Virus record (IMG/VR): IMGVR_UViG_3300013113_000455
Coordinates: 1-62,158 of that record
From: a virus
DNA length: 62,158 nt
Strand: one strand, 5' to 3'
The notes under the pieces were generated by a model that ran no database searches, had not been told where the DNA came from, and was given only the letters and a program-made list of their open reading frames with translations. Below are positions 22,557 through 29,206 of the stretch, piece by piece. The translations under genes and the position numbers were made by a program. Positions within the stretch are counted from its first letter, which is position 1. Each line of letters starts with the position of its first letter.

Positions 22557-22853
22557 TTATCTACTTTTAATGTTATCAATTTTTTTAGTTCCAGAATTAA
22601 TCATCCTGAATACTTCGTCCCAATTGTTGTCATCAGCTTCCCACTCTATGTCATCTTTATCAAATTTTATTTGAAAGTTTCTATAAGAATCTCTATGAGA
22701 GTTAAGTTTAAAATCACCGTCATCATTTTTCTTGAGGGTAATTTTATGTCTGTTATCACACATACAAGATATAAGGTTAATAACTACTTCTCTTGCATTT
22801 TCTTTTACCTCCAGCTTAGGAGGGTTGTTTAGTAATTCTGTGTATTTGTCCAT
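22557..22853 (-). CDS. hypothetical takeover-region protein, 98 aa
   Basis: MDKYTELLNNPPKLEVKENA start; acidic, with ISCMCDNRHKITLKKNDDGD. Unknown function. The CAATCATG leader is present. Confidence 0.6.
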   Translation of the reverse strand: MDKYTELLNNPPKLEVKENAREVVINLISCMCDNRHKITLKKNDDGDFKLNSHRDSYRNFQIKFDKDDIEWEADDNNWDEVFRMINSGTKKIDNIKSR

Positions 22854-22865
22854 GATTGTTTGTTT

Positions 22866-23009
22866 TTATTGTTCTATTGTTATTTCTAATAATGTTTCTT
22901 CGTTGTCTACCATTACAACCCAGGTGTCGTATAATTCTTCTCCTTTGTTTAAGGCACTCAACATATCTTCTATGTCGTATCTTGTAAATTCTATTTTAAT
23001 TTTTTTCAT
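22866..23009 (-). CDS. small acidic protein, 47 aa
   Basis: MKKIKIEFTRYDIEDMLSAL then NKGEELYDTWVVMVDNEETLL. Small alpha/beta domain, acidic. Between two takeover genes with standard leader spacing. Confidence 0.6.
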   Translation of the reverse strand: MKKIKIEFTRYDIEDMLSALNKGEELYDTWVVMVDNEETLLEITIEQ

Positions 23010-23023
23010 GACTGTTTGTTTTT

Positions 23024-23042
23024 AAGGTTACACATTTATTAA
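23024..23042 (-). repeat. intergenic repeat, GGTTACACATTTA family
   Basis: Copy at the boundary between the 201-aa gene (stop inside the repeat) and the 47-aa gene start. Confidence 0.7.
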
Positions 23043-23644
23043 TATTGTTCTCCATCTTCTGTAAACTCATACTCATTAGCTATAATACTTTCCTCTATAG
23101 CTTCTCTAGAAGTATAGTACTCGTATTCTTGTTCTAGTGAATGGTATATCTTGTTACATATATCTTCGTAGTGTTCTCTTATTTCATATAAGATGTCTTC
23201 GCAGATGTCTTCTATATTAGAATAGTTCTTACCATACCAGTCATTAGTCATTTCAGCATCTAAGTTATCTGAATAACTTTTTGAATGGTAGTAATGTCCA
23301 TGATGTTTGAAGCTGCCGTATATGTTTATATCACCGTTTTTAATTAGCTTGATAACTCTGGACCAATTTTTTTGATATTGTTGGTTGTTATATCCTGGAG
23401 TTATGAAGTTTAGTATATCTTCGTTTGGTGATCCTTCAAACATAGCTCCATCACCTTGAGAGGCGAATCCACTGAAATATATTTTATCAATATCGAATCC
23501 TGTTTCATCTTCTTTGTACATTTCGTATACGTGTTCCCACCAATCATAATGTGTATTGATGTCGTGAAATTTCTCGATTGCTTTTTCTTGTGCTTTTTCA
23601 CTAAGTTCCTCGAACTTGTAAATTTTAATTGTTTCTGTTCTCAT
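23039..23644 (-). CDS. conserved phage protein, 201 aa
   Basis: MRTETIKIYKFEELSEKAQE start, with an AIEKFHDINTHYDWWEHVY helix and a FSGFASQGDGAMFEG motif. This combination (F-x-E-L-S-x-x-A-x-x-K-A, Y-D-W-W-E, GFxxQGDGA) recurs in many phages and has no assigned role. Its leader begins with GTTACACACTTAATTAA and its end carries the complementary repeat, as a gene cassette would. Confidence 0.75.
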   Translation of the reverse strand: MRTETIKIYKFEELSEKAQEKAIEKFHDINTHYDWWEHVYEMYKEDETGFDIDKIYFSGFASQGDGAMFEGSPNEDILNFITPGYNNQQYQKNWSRVIKLIKNGDINIYGSFKHHGHYYHSKSYSDNLDAEMTNDWYGKNYSNIEDICEDILYEIREHYEDICNKIYHSLEQEYEYYTSREAIEESIIANEYEFTEDGEQY

Positions 23645-23669
23645 GATATTTATATTTTATCCTCATTTA

Positions 23670-23719
23670 ATTAAGTGTGTAACCTTGAGCGAGGATGTTA
23701 CTCAAGGTCACACATTTAT
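23670..23719 (-). repeat. miniature attC-like hairpin of the GTTACACA family
   Basis: On the plus strand GTGTGTAACCTTGAG and CTCAAGGTCACACA pair with one A/C mismatch across an 11-nt loop. The minus strand reads R''-like TGTGTGAC, stem CTTGAG...CTCAAG, R'-like GTTACACA. The right-hand half is the start of the 23039-23644 unit, whose other end carries the matching repeat, so this looks like a short attC. Confidence 0.5.
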
Positions 23720-23721
23720 TA

Positions 23722-23982
23722 TTAGCAACAATTGCATTCACTCCAATCTTTACCATTACGGCAAGTGAGTCCCATAACAGAAGCAACGAATAGATATTCG
23801 TCAGTTCCAAAACAGTAGTATATGTCTATACCGTTCACTGTGTCTTCATATTGGATATTTGCAATTGTTTGTTCGTTGTAGTCTACTTCTGTCCAATCAA
23901 GGCTTTTAGCGTACTCTTTAGCTTTTTCAATTCCGTCGTATCCTGGGATACTTGCTTCAAAAAATTCTTCTGTAACTTTCAT
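23722..23982 (-). CDS. hypothetical takeover-region protein, 86 aa
   Basis: MKVTEEFFEASIPGYDGIEK start, VNGIDIYYCFGTDEYLFVA strand pair and a cysteine-rich end DWSECNCC. Unknown function. Confidence 0.6.
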   Translation of the reverse strand: MKVTEEFFEASIPGYDGIEKAKEYAKSLDWTEVDYNEQTIANIQYEDTVNGIDIYYCFGTDEYLFVASVMGLTCRNGKDWSECNCC

Positions 23983-23996
23983 GATTGATTTTTTTT

Positions 23997-24015
23997 AAGG
24001 TTACACATTTATTAA
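23997..24015 (-). repeat. intergenic repeat, GGTTACACATTTA family
   Basis: Overlaps the stop codon of the 237-aa gene and precedes the 86-aa gene start by a CAATCATG-type leader. Confidence 0.7.
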
Positions 24016-24725
24016 TAAACACAAGGATCTTCCATTATCATTAATTCAACTTCCCATCCTTGATTAGGTTTTACATTTTCTTCTAGCCAATCATTGTCAA
24101 CATATTCGTCTGAACCGTCTTTATGATTGTATAAACTAATTTCATTAGGGTATCTAATATCTATAGATAGGCTTTCACGTTTGTTATTATATAGTGTGTG
24201 TTCTACAAAGCCAGTTAAGAAGCCTTCTAGCTTGAATAGTTGTACGTCTGAGTACCCACCTCTGACATCAGCACCTAGATGAAGCTGCAATAATACGTAT
24301 GGTTCACCATCTATAGTAACCCACTGACCTTGGAATACGTGGTCTGTGTTGTATTCTCCGTTGTAAGTGTTCCATTGTTCACTTTTGAACTCTACCTCAT
24401 AATAATCTGAGAAAGTCGCTATATGGCCTTCTAAATCGTTTTCATCAACTTCTCCTACCCAATGTATATTGTTTTCACGTAGGTATTCATTTACAAATTC
24501 ACACACTTCGTCATATTCTAGTACTTTTTTGAAGTAATGGTAAGTGTTTATAGTTACGTATTGGAACTCATCATTCCAATATTCTATAGTCGCTTCAGGC
24601 TCTGACTCGAAGTCACGTTTTTGATTTTTTTGCCAAGCTCTACCGTCAGTTCCACCACTATCTAAAAGGTGTTTTCCTGTGTTTTCTGTAAAAAGTTCTT
24701 GTAATACTTGTTCTATTGTTTTCAT
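24012..24725 (-). CDS. conserved phage protein, 237 aa
   Basis: The block NTGKHLLDSGGTDGRAWQKN near residues 15-34 is a signature I associate with a widespread phage family of unknown function. Later NTDHVFQGQWVTIDGEPYVL and LHLGADVRGGYSDVQLF are also typical. Probably cytoplasmic. It overlaps the upstream stop (ATGA). Confidence 0.7.
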   Translation of the reverse strand: MKTIEQVLQELFTENTGKHLLDSGGTDGRAWQKNQKRDFESEPEATIEYWNDEFQYVTINTYHYFKKVLEYDEVCEFVNEYLRENNIHWVGEVDENDLEGHIATFSDYYEVEFKSEQWNTYNGEYNTDHVFQGQWVTIDGEPYVLLQLHLGADVRGGYSDVQLFKLEGFLTGFVEHTLYNNKRESLSIDIRYPNEISLYNHKDGSDEYVDNDWLEENVKPNQGWEVELMIMEDPCVY

Positions 24726-25006
24726 GATTGATTGTTTTTGTGTTTTTCGTATTCATAAATAGCGAGTTCCAAACATTCACTAAAGTTTTCACTATTGTTT
24801 TGAAACTCTTTTATTTTTAAGTCTTCGACATTGTCTAGGTTAAAAATATATTTGTTCCAATCTCCTGTTATTTCAGGCTCCTCGTAAATTTCTTCGTAGG
24901 TTCTATCTTCCCATACATCAAACCATATTTTTAGATTGTTTTCTGTCTCTATTTGGACACTTGAAACTATTCCAGTAGTCTCTAATTCTATTTTAATTAC
25001 CTTCAT
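24722..25006 (-). CDS. hypothetical takeover-region protein, 94 aa
   Basis: Start at MKVIKIELETTGIVSSVQIE (25006) is preferred, as it follows the CAATCAATCATG leader; an upstream start exists at 25033. Beta-rich N-terminus, acidic, helical end with YEYEKHKNNQS. Unknown function. Confidence 0.6.
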   Translation of the reverse strand: MKVIKIELETTGIVSSVQIETENNLKIWFDVWEDRTYEEIYEEPEITGDWNKYIFNLDNVEDLKIKEFQNNSENFSECLELAIYEYEKHKNNQS

Positions 25007-25025
25007 GATTGATTGTTTTTGATTG

Positions 25026-25316
25026 TTATGCAAATTTTACTGTCCATTCGAAAAGAATCCATTCAATTTCCTTTAGTTCGTCAATAGTTTTAGCTTCGTA
25101 TGTAGCTCTGTCTACTGATAGGTAGAATGAATCGTCTTTTATTTCTATGTGAAAAAGGTTATCGTAGACGTAAACTTTTCCGTTGTGACATTCAGGATCA
25201 CAGAATCCGATTTTATTGTACTCCTCTACCGTCATTAATTTTCGTGACTGTTGAAACTCTTTAAAGTACTTTTGTTTTTCTTTTCTTGCTTTTTCGTGTA
25301 TGTATTCTGTTTTCAT
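25026..25316 (-). CDS. hypothetical takeover-region protein, 96 aa
   Basis: MKTEYIHEKARKEKQKYFKE start; a FCDPECHNGKVYVYD segment with cysteines, then acidic helix. Unknown function. Confidence 0.6.
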   Translation of the reverse strand: MKTEYIHEKARKEKQKYFKEFQQSRKLMTVEEYNKIGFCDPECHNGKVYVYDNLFHIEIKDDSFYLSVDRATYEAKTIDELKEIEWILFEWTVKFA

Positions 25317-25330
25317 GATTGATTGTTTTT

Positions 25331-25350
25331 AAGGTCACACATTTATTATA
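25331..25350 (-). repeat. intergenic repeat, GGTCACACATTTA family
   Basis: AAGGTCACACATTTATTATA between the 96-aa start and the 101-aa stop codon. Confidence 0.7.
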
Positions 25351-25651
25351 AGGCAGGGTGGTCATCATTAACCACGTATATATGTACATGACTAGCATTT
25401 TTAGGTCTCCATTTGCCAGTATAGTTTATGTTTACATATTTCATTTCGCTACGGTTTTCTACCCAATCCATGACTTTATACGCTTGAACACTGTTTTTAC
25501 AAGCCCATGCACATTTGGAACCGCCTTTTCCATGTCCCCAGCCTGACATAAATTTATCTGTTGCTGTGATTAGGATTTTGTGTGTTTCTAATTGTTGTTC
25601 TGTTCTGTCGTCAACTAGTATAGTTTGACCGTTGTTGTACGTTGTTTCCAT
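25346..25651 (-). CDS. conserved phage protein, 101 aa
   Basis: TATDKFMSGWGHGKGGSKCA with following WAC, a motif common in small phage proteins of unknown role, then a NASHVHIYVVNDDHPAL end. No known domain assigned. Confidence 0.7.
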   Translation of the reverse strand: METTYNNGQTILVDDRTEQQLETHKILITATDKFMSGWGHGKGGSKCAWACKNSVQAYKVMDWVENRSEMKYVNINYTGKWRPKNASHVHIYVVNDDHPAL

Positions 25652-25713
25652 TGTAATAGAGTTTTATATTATAGGTTCATTTTATAGGCTGAACACAATT
25701 ACCTTTTACTAAG

Positions 25714-25926
25714 TTAATTATTTTCTTTTGTACTGACAATAGTAAAATTACTAAAGTTTGTTTTTATTATTAAATCCGTTCTTTTTTCTTCTATCCATTT
25801 TTTAAACCAGGATTGTAGAAATTTCGGTGCAGGCTGCATGTCGCTACCTTGTTCGATATAGAATGTATCGTTTACTTTGTAAATCGGATTGTTTCTAAGA
25901 TCTTTGTATACTTCAAAATTTTTCAT
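25714..25926 (-). CDS. hypothetical takeover-region protein, 70 aa
   Basis: Start at MKNFEVYKDLRNNPIYKVND; an upstream GTG lies in the repeat. Contains PAPKFLQSWFKKWIEEKRTD. Unknown function. Confidence 0.55.
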   Translation of the reverse strand: MKNFEVYKDLRNNPIYKVNDTFYIEQGSDMQPAPKFLQSWFKKWIEEKRTDLIIKTNFSNFTIVSTKENN

Positions 25927-25938
25927 GTTTTCAAATTT

Positions 25939-25954
25939 AAGGTTACACATTTAC
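25939..25954 (-). repeat. intergenic repeat, GGTTACACATTTA family
   Basis: Copy reading AAGGTTACACATTTAC, upstream of the 70-aa gene. Confidence 0.65.
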
Positions 25955-25967
25955 TCTAATTACCATT

Positions 25968-26084
25968 TTAAATTCTGTTAATTATTAATAAACTCATTAC
26001 TATTAAGGCTGAGCCAAAACAAATTATAAATTCATAGTTTATTTGCCCGTCTGTAGTTTTAAAACTGTCAATAATCTTTTTCAT
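25968..26084 (-). CDS. membrane microprotein, 38 aa
   Basis: MKKIIDSFKTTDGQINYEFI then IICFGSALIVMSLLIINRI. Single membrane helix. Small and in line with its operon. Confidence 0.45.
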   Translation of the reverse strand: MKKIIDSFKTTDGQINYEFIICFGSALIVMSLLIINRI

Positions 26085-26096
26085 TTTTGTTTGTTT

Positions 26097-26252
26097 TTAA
26101 AGTTCAAATGTTTTGTAAATTCCTGTGTTAAAAGGTAGCCAAACGTAAAAAGTTTTATCTTTTTTGTTGTTAAAAATAGTTACCGCAAAAACTGTTTTTT
26201 GCTTCATTTTTTTTGTTATGCCCGTATGCATAAAGATTCTGATCTTTTTCAT
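26097..26252 (-). CDS. small basic protein, 51 aa
   Basis: MKKIRIFMHTGITKKMKQKT start; beta-strands AVTIFNNKKDKTFYVWLPF. A longer start at 26285 lies in the repeat and is less likely. Confidence 0.5.
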   Translation of the reverse strand: MKKIRIFMHTGITKKMKQKTVFAVTIFNNKKDKTFYVWLPFNTGIYKTFEL

Positions 26253-26294
26253 TTTGTTTGTTTTAGTTTGTGCAACGTCGCACATTTAATGTAG

Positions 26295-26352
26295 AAACCC
26301 TCTAGAGATTTGAACTCTACAAGAGACACCATATAAAATTTGTCTGAGGGTT
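26295..26352 (-). ncRNA. tRNA-like structure lacking a D-arm
   Basis: Minus strand, 58 nt. A 7-bp acceptor-like stem AACCCTC / GAGGGTT, a canonical T-arm (TAGAG, loop TTCAAAT, CTCTA) and a 5-bp AGACA / TGTCT arm with a 12-nt loop in place of the D and anticodon arms. No CCA end. May be a degenerate tRNA, an attachment-site remnant or a structured RNA. Confidence 0.4.
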
Positions 26353-26362
26353 TTAATTTAAC

Positions 26363-26392
26363 AAGGTGACACATTTAGAATAATGTCACCTT
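26363..26392. repeat. inverted copy of the GGTGACACATTTA motif
   Basis: AAGGTGACA (26363-26371) and TGTCACCTT (26384-26392) form a 9-bp stem, loop 12 nt. Last member of the repeat family before the promoters. Confidence 0.65.
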
Positions 26393-26538
26393 ATCAAATA
26401 ACATATATACTAATAAGCTATAATAAGCAATAAACACAAACCTAAAAACATTGGTTATTAATTAGGGCGTATTATTGCCGTCCTACTTATTAGATAAGTC
26501 TTAAACATTTCAGTATTTGTTGTGGTCCTCATCCGTAT

Positions 26539-26567
26539 CAAATCTACTAGCCTTTTCAAGATGTCAA
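26539..26567 (-). promoter_or_regulatory. Bacteroidetes-type promoter of the takeover operon (P1)
   Basis: Minus strand TTG (26565-26567, inside TTTTTTGACA), 18-nt spacer, TAGATTTG (26539-26546), a perfect TAnnTTTG. Lies just upstream of the tRNA-like element and the small-gene run. Confidence 0.6.
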
Positions 26568-26603
26568 AAAACATAGGGCGTTGAATTTAAAACATTAGAG
26601 CAA

Positions 26604-26633
26604 CAAATTTGCACATGTTTAAAATTTTGTCAA
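26604..26633 (-). promoter_or_regulatory. possible second promoter (P2)
   Basis: TTG (26631-26633), 19-nt spacer, CAAATTTG (26604-26611), one mismatch to TAnnTTTG. Same leading sequence TTTTTTGACATCTTG occurs before P1, so the two may be duplicates. Confidence 0.4.
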
Positions 26634-26658
26634 GATGTCAAAAAACGTGTATTATTGG

Positions 26659-26703
26659 AACGGGCAAAGGATTTGCACCTTTTTAAAGCACTGCGCGCCC
26701 GTT
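26659..26703 (-). ncRNA. second tRNA-like acceptor plus T-arm hairpin
   Basis: Minus strand. AACGGGC / GCCCGTT 7-bp stem enclosing AAAGG, loop TGCAAAT, CCTTT. It has the geometry of a tRNA acceptor and T-arm without D and anticodon arms. It might simply be a transcription terminator for the gene at 26714, though no T-run follows. Confidence 0.3.
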
Positions 26704-26713
26704 AAAATTGTTG

Positions 26714-27184
26714 TTATGCTGTGAAATCTTCAAAAATGTCTTTCACATTATAACCGTTCAATATATCCTTAATCTCATGGAAAAAACGCCCTTTTGCTTT
26801 GTTTAGGTCTTGTTTGCTTCCTTGTTTGTAATTGTAGGCCTTAACCGTTCCACTTTCTTCAATTGCAAGTACAATTTTGCGCGAATTATTCCACGTTAAA
26901 ACAATTTCCAAAGGCTTGCTAATTTGAATAGGATTAAAAGGTCTTAAGCCGTCCTTTTTACGTTGTTTTTCACGTTCTATTATTGCATAAGTCCCGTTGA
27001 CAATTGCAAGAAGTGACTTTTTTTGGTTAAATTTTGTTTCTGTTTCAAAGTCCCAAGTCTTTAAAGGTATTTTAACCGAACTTGTCACCTTGTCTTTTGT
27101 TTGCTCTTTTTTTGTTGTAACTACATTTTGAGTCTGAGCGATTACAATTCGTAAATTGTTTGTTTTGTTTTCTGAATTTTTCAT
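26714..27184 (-). CDS. hypothetical basic protein, 156 aa
   Basis: MKNSENKTNNLRIVIAQTQN start, basic N-terminal region, beta-rich centre (LEIVLTWNNSRKIVLAIEE) and helical end KDILNGYNVKDIFEDFTA. First leftward gene from the divergence region. Could be an early regulator. No family recognised. Confidence 0.6.
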   Translation of the reverse strand: MKNSENKTNNLRIVIAQTQNVVTTKKEQTKDKVTSSVKIPLKTWDFETETKFNQKKSLLAIVNGTYAIIEREKQRKKDGLRPFNPIQISKPLEIVLTWNNSRKIVLAIEESGTVKAYNYKQGSKQDLNKAKGRFFHEIKDILNGYNVKDIFEDFTA

Positions 27185-27244
27185 TTTAATAAAGTTTAAA
27201 TTGTGGTTAACTAAAAAACGGTGTTAACCTTGACCGTATAAATA

Positions 27245-27276
27245 CAAAGTACGTTTAAATTATTGGTTAAATCAAA
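27245..27276 (-). promoter_or_regulatory. leftward promoter for the 26714 gene
   Basis: Minus strand TTTG (27273-27276), 21-nt spacer, TACTTTG (27245-27251), close to TAnnTTTG with one base missing. About 60 nt upstream of the start codon. Confidence 0.45.
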
Positions 27277-27699
27277 TCTTAAGACTAAAAAAATTAAACT
27301 TTTTTTTCAATTAATTTGTAATTTATTGATTATCAACTAATTACATTTAATTAATAGTATTAAATAAACTAAAGGAAATTTAAAAAAAAGGGTTCAAGGT
27401 GACACGATTAATAAAAAGAAACAATATCAATAATACTCTATAAGAGAAGACAAAGAAAGAAAAGGGAATCTAAAAAGCTGCTTTCCAGGTGAGGAGCTAA
27501 AAAAAAGTACTGTCTAGTGTTAAACAACCTTTTTAAATAGATACAAAGTTTTTTAAAACTCTTAACCGTTTGAACTTTCCTAAATCGAAAACAAAAAACA
27601 AAGTTTTCTTAAACGTTCGATAAGGTAAGCGTAAAGGATTGATTAATAAACAGTTAACACCAGCTAACAAAAATAAAAAACAGTTAAGAGGGACAGGAG

Positions 27700-27795
27700 A
27701 AAACGAAAAACGCACCCACCCCCCAAAAGTTTTGCGCCTCCCCCAGGAACGATCACCCCCGACGCACACCCCTATAACCCCACTCCCTTAACCCC
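27700..27795. other. C-rich tract, G-quadruplex potential on the minus strand
   Basis: At least six runs of three or more C within 96 bp of otherwise AT-rich DNA. The minus strand thus has repeated GGG/GGGG runs with short loops. May hinder polymerases or act as a replication or packaging signal. Confidence 0.55.
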
Positions 27796-27884
27796 GTAGA
27801 TTTCAGCCAGTTATGTGGTCTATACTGGAGTATTCTAAAATTCGCTGTAACTTTTTATTGTTGTAGGTGTATGTTTTATTACCT

Positions 27885-27904
27885 AACCGTAATGATTTAC
27901 GGTT
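27885..27904. promoter_or_regulatory. palindrome AACCGTAA / TTACGGTT
   Basis: Perfect 8-bp inverted repeat, 4-nt spacer, 140 nt upstream of the XRE-like gene. Looks like an operator. Confidence 0.45.
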
Positions 27905-27970
27905 TGTATAAGATTGGTTGATTATTCATGTGTAGGAATTGGTTTTTTGTGGGATAAAGTTGTTATATTA

Positions 27971-27983
27971 GTAATTCAATTAC
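27971..27983. promoter_or_regulatory. palindrome GTAATT-C-AATTAC
   Basis: Perfect 13-bp palindrome 60 nt upstream of the regulator gene. Candidate operator for it. Confidence 0.4.
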
Positions 27984-28043
27984 CTCATGGCTGTGCAAAT
28001 ATTATCGTGTTTTCTCGGGTCAAGGGGTTTAAAGTAGTGTAAA

Positions 28044-28337
28044 ATGGCATATAAAGGTTATAAGAAGGAGCCAGAGCGAAGGAAGAAGTATGATCCTTTG
28101 TATTTGGATTGGTTGGACAGGTATCGTCAGTTGCGTTGTTTACGGAATGTAAGCAGGAAGTATATGGCTAAGGAGTTGGGTTTAACGTATCGGACGTATT
28201 ATAAGAAGGAGGTTTGTATATCTAGTTTCACTTTTTATGAGTTGGTAAAGGCGTTTCGTATTTTGGGTTATGATATGCGGATTGTGGTTGATGATGTTTT
28301 CAGTCATGATAAGAGGGGAAGGCGAATAGATTATTGA
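28044..28337 (+). CDS. XRE/Cro-like transcription regulator
   Basis: 97 aa. A helix-turn-helix with VSRKYMAKELGLTYRTYYKK (36-55) and a recognition helix followed by FYELVKAFRILGYDMRIVVD, typical of small C1/Cro/XRE proteins. First gene of the rightward arm, with two palindromes just upstream, so it may control both arms. Unusually G/T-rich sense strand. Confidence 0.7.
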   Translation: MAYKGYKKEPERRKKYDPLYLDWLDRYRQLRCLRNVSRKYMAKELGLTYRTYYKKEVCISSFTFYELVKAFRILGYDMRIVVDDVFSHDKRGRRIDY

Positions 28338-28404
28338 TTAGTCGGTTTTTTTAGCTAAGGTTTTAAAGGGGAAAGGTTTAGTTTAGTAATTAAAAAGCGG
28401 TTAT

Positions 28405-28767
28405 ATGTTTGTTAGGAGTAAGGGTGTTGGAGTTTATGTTGTTACGGAGGTGACTAGTAGTGGTCATAGTTTGCTGGGTGTTTATATTTCTTTGGATTTG
28501 GTATGGAGGGGTATAGATGATTATTTTGGTGGTTATGGCAGTTATGATATTGTGAGTCGGTATGAGATTAAGGAGAGGGGTGTTGAGTATATTGTGGACA
28601 TTAGTTTTGGTGGTAAGAGTTCGAGGGTTTTGGTAAGGCGTTGTGTGTTGGGTGGCAGTGTTGGAAGTTCTTTGGTTCGCAGGGATGTTGTTGAGGTCTT
28701 TTTTTGGGTATTGATGGTGTTGTTATTTTTTGTTTCATTTTTCAATTTTATGGTATGTCTGGAGTGA
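28405..28767 (+). CDS. hypothetical protein with C-terminal membrane segment, 120 aa
   Basis: MFVRSKGVGVYVVTEVTSSG start; beta-rich, then a VFFWVLMVLLFFVSFFNFMV membrane helix at the end. Overlaps the next gene by 13 nt. G/T-rich like neighbours. Unknown role. Confidence 0.5.
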   Translation: MFVRSKGVGVYVVTEVTSSGHSLLGVYISLDLVWRGIDDYFGGYGSYDIVSRYEIKERGVEYIVDISFGGKSSRVLVRRCVLGGSVGSSLVRRDVVEVFFWVLMVLLFFVSFFNFMVCLE

Positions 28768-28964
28768 GGCATTTGGATGTTAATGGTGACAGGGTTGTTT
28801 GGACGAGTCGTCATCATTTGAGTTTTCATTTGGAGGATTTGCATGACAAGCATTTGTTGGCTATTTATCGGAATCAGATAAGGAGTAAGCCTGACAATCC
28901 TGTTTTGGATTATGTATGGGCTGAGATAGAGTTTAGGGGTTTGGAGGATTCGGTAGAGTTGTAA
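28755..28964 (+). CDS. hypothetical protein, 69 aa
   Basis: Start MSGVRHLDVNGDRVVWTSRH. Contains HLSFHLEDLHDKHLLAIYRN and a DYVWAEIEFRGLE end. Unknown, possibly DNA-related. The 28704 start was not used because it reaches far into the preceding gene. Confidence 0.55.
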   Translation: MSGVRHLDVNGDRVVWTSRHHLSFHLEDLHDKHLLAIYRNQIRSKPDNPVLDYVWAEIEFRGLEDSVEL

Positions 28965-29005
28965 CAAAAAGTTTTAAAAAGGAGTTAATAGGGGTTTAGT
29001 ATATT

Positions 29006-29206
29006 TTGGTAGGAAGGATTTTAGATAGGGATAAGTTTTTGGAGTCTCATAGGCAGGCGGTTTTGTTTAGTGTTGGGAGGGTTCGTGATGCTTATTTGGA
29101 TAGGTTGAAGGAGTATGCTTTTGATAATGGGTTAAAGATATGTCGAAACTGTTATAGGGTTTATGAGAAAGATTGTGCCGAGTGTGGCAAAGGAGTTGAA
29201 TATTAA
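29006..29206 (+). CDS. zinc-ribbon-type small protein, TTG start, 66 aa
   Basis: Helical N-terminal part, then ICRNC and DCAECGKG, two CxxC pairs near the end. No ATG; TTG at 29006 fits operon spacing. Overlaps the nuclease candidate by about 44 nt. Confidence 0.5.
   Translation: MVGRILDRDKFLESHRQAVLFSVGRVRDAYLDRLKEYAFDNGLKICRNCYRVYEKDCAECGKGVEY

Larger units (their letters stand above)
26286..26713. other. non-coding leader region of the takeover operon
   Basis: No gene of useful length here. It holds an attC-like/repeat hairpin, two tRNA-like hairpins, a pair of direct repeats reading TCAAGATGTCAAAAAAC (26557 and 26630), and two minus-strand promoters. Together this looks like the control region from which the leftward takeover genes are expressed. 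Confidence 0.6.
27185..28043. other. divergence region, non-coding
   Basis: About 860 bp separating leftward and rightward genes. It contains a leftward promoter, the motif copy AAGGTGACACGATTA (27396), a C-rich tract (27700-27790) and two palindromes before the rightward regulator. Composition flips here from C/T-rich to G/T-rich on the plus strand. A candidate origin or main control switch. Confidence 0.55.

Noticed and set aside
27533-27769. A 78-aa minus-strand frame with many Gly, Trp and Arg residues
   Set aside because: It lies in the C-rich tract, whose G-runs create a low-complexity translation; no A-rich leader and composition unlike other proteins.
28542-28967. 141-aa minus-strand frame
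   Set aside because: Antisense to well-spaced rightward genes; its Thr/Leu/Pro-rich product reflects the G/T-rich sense strand.
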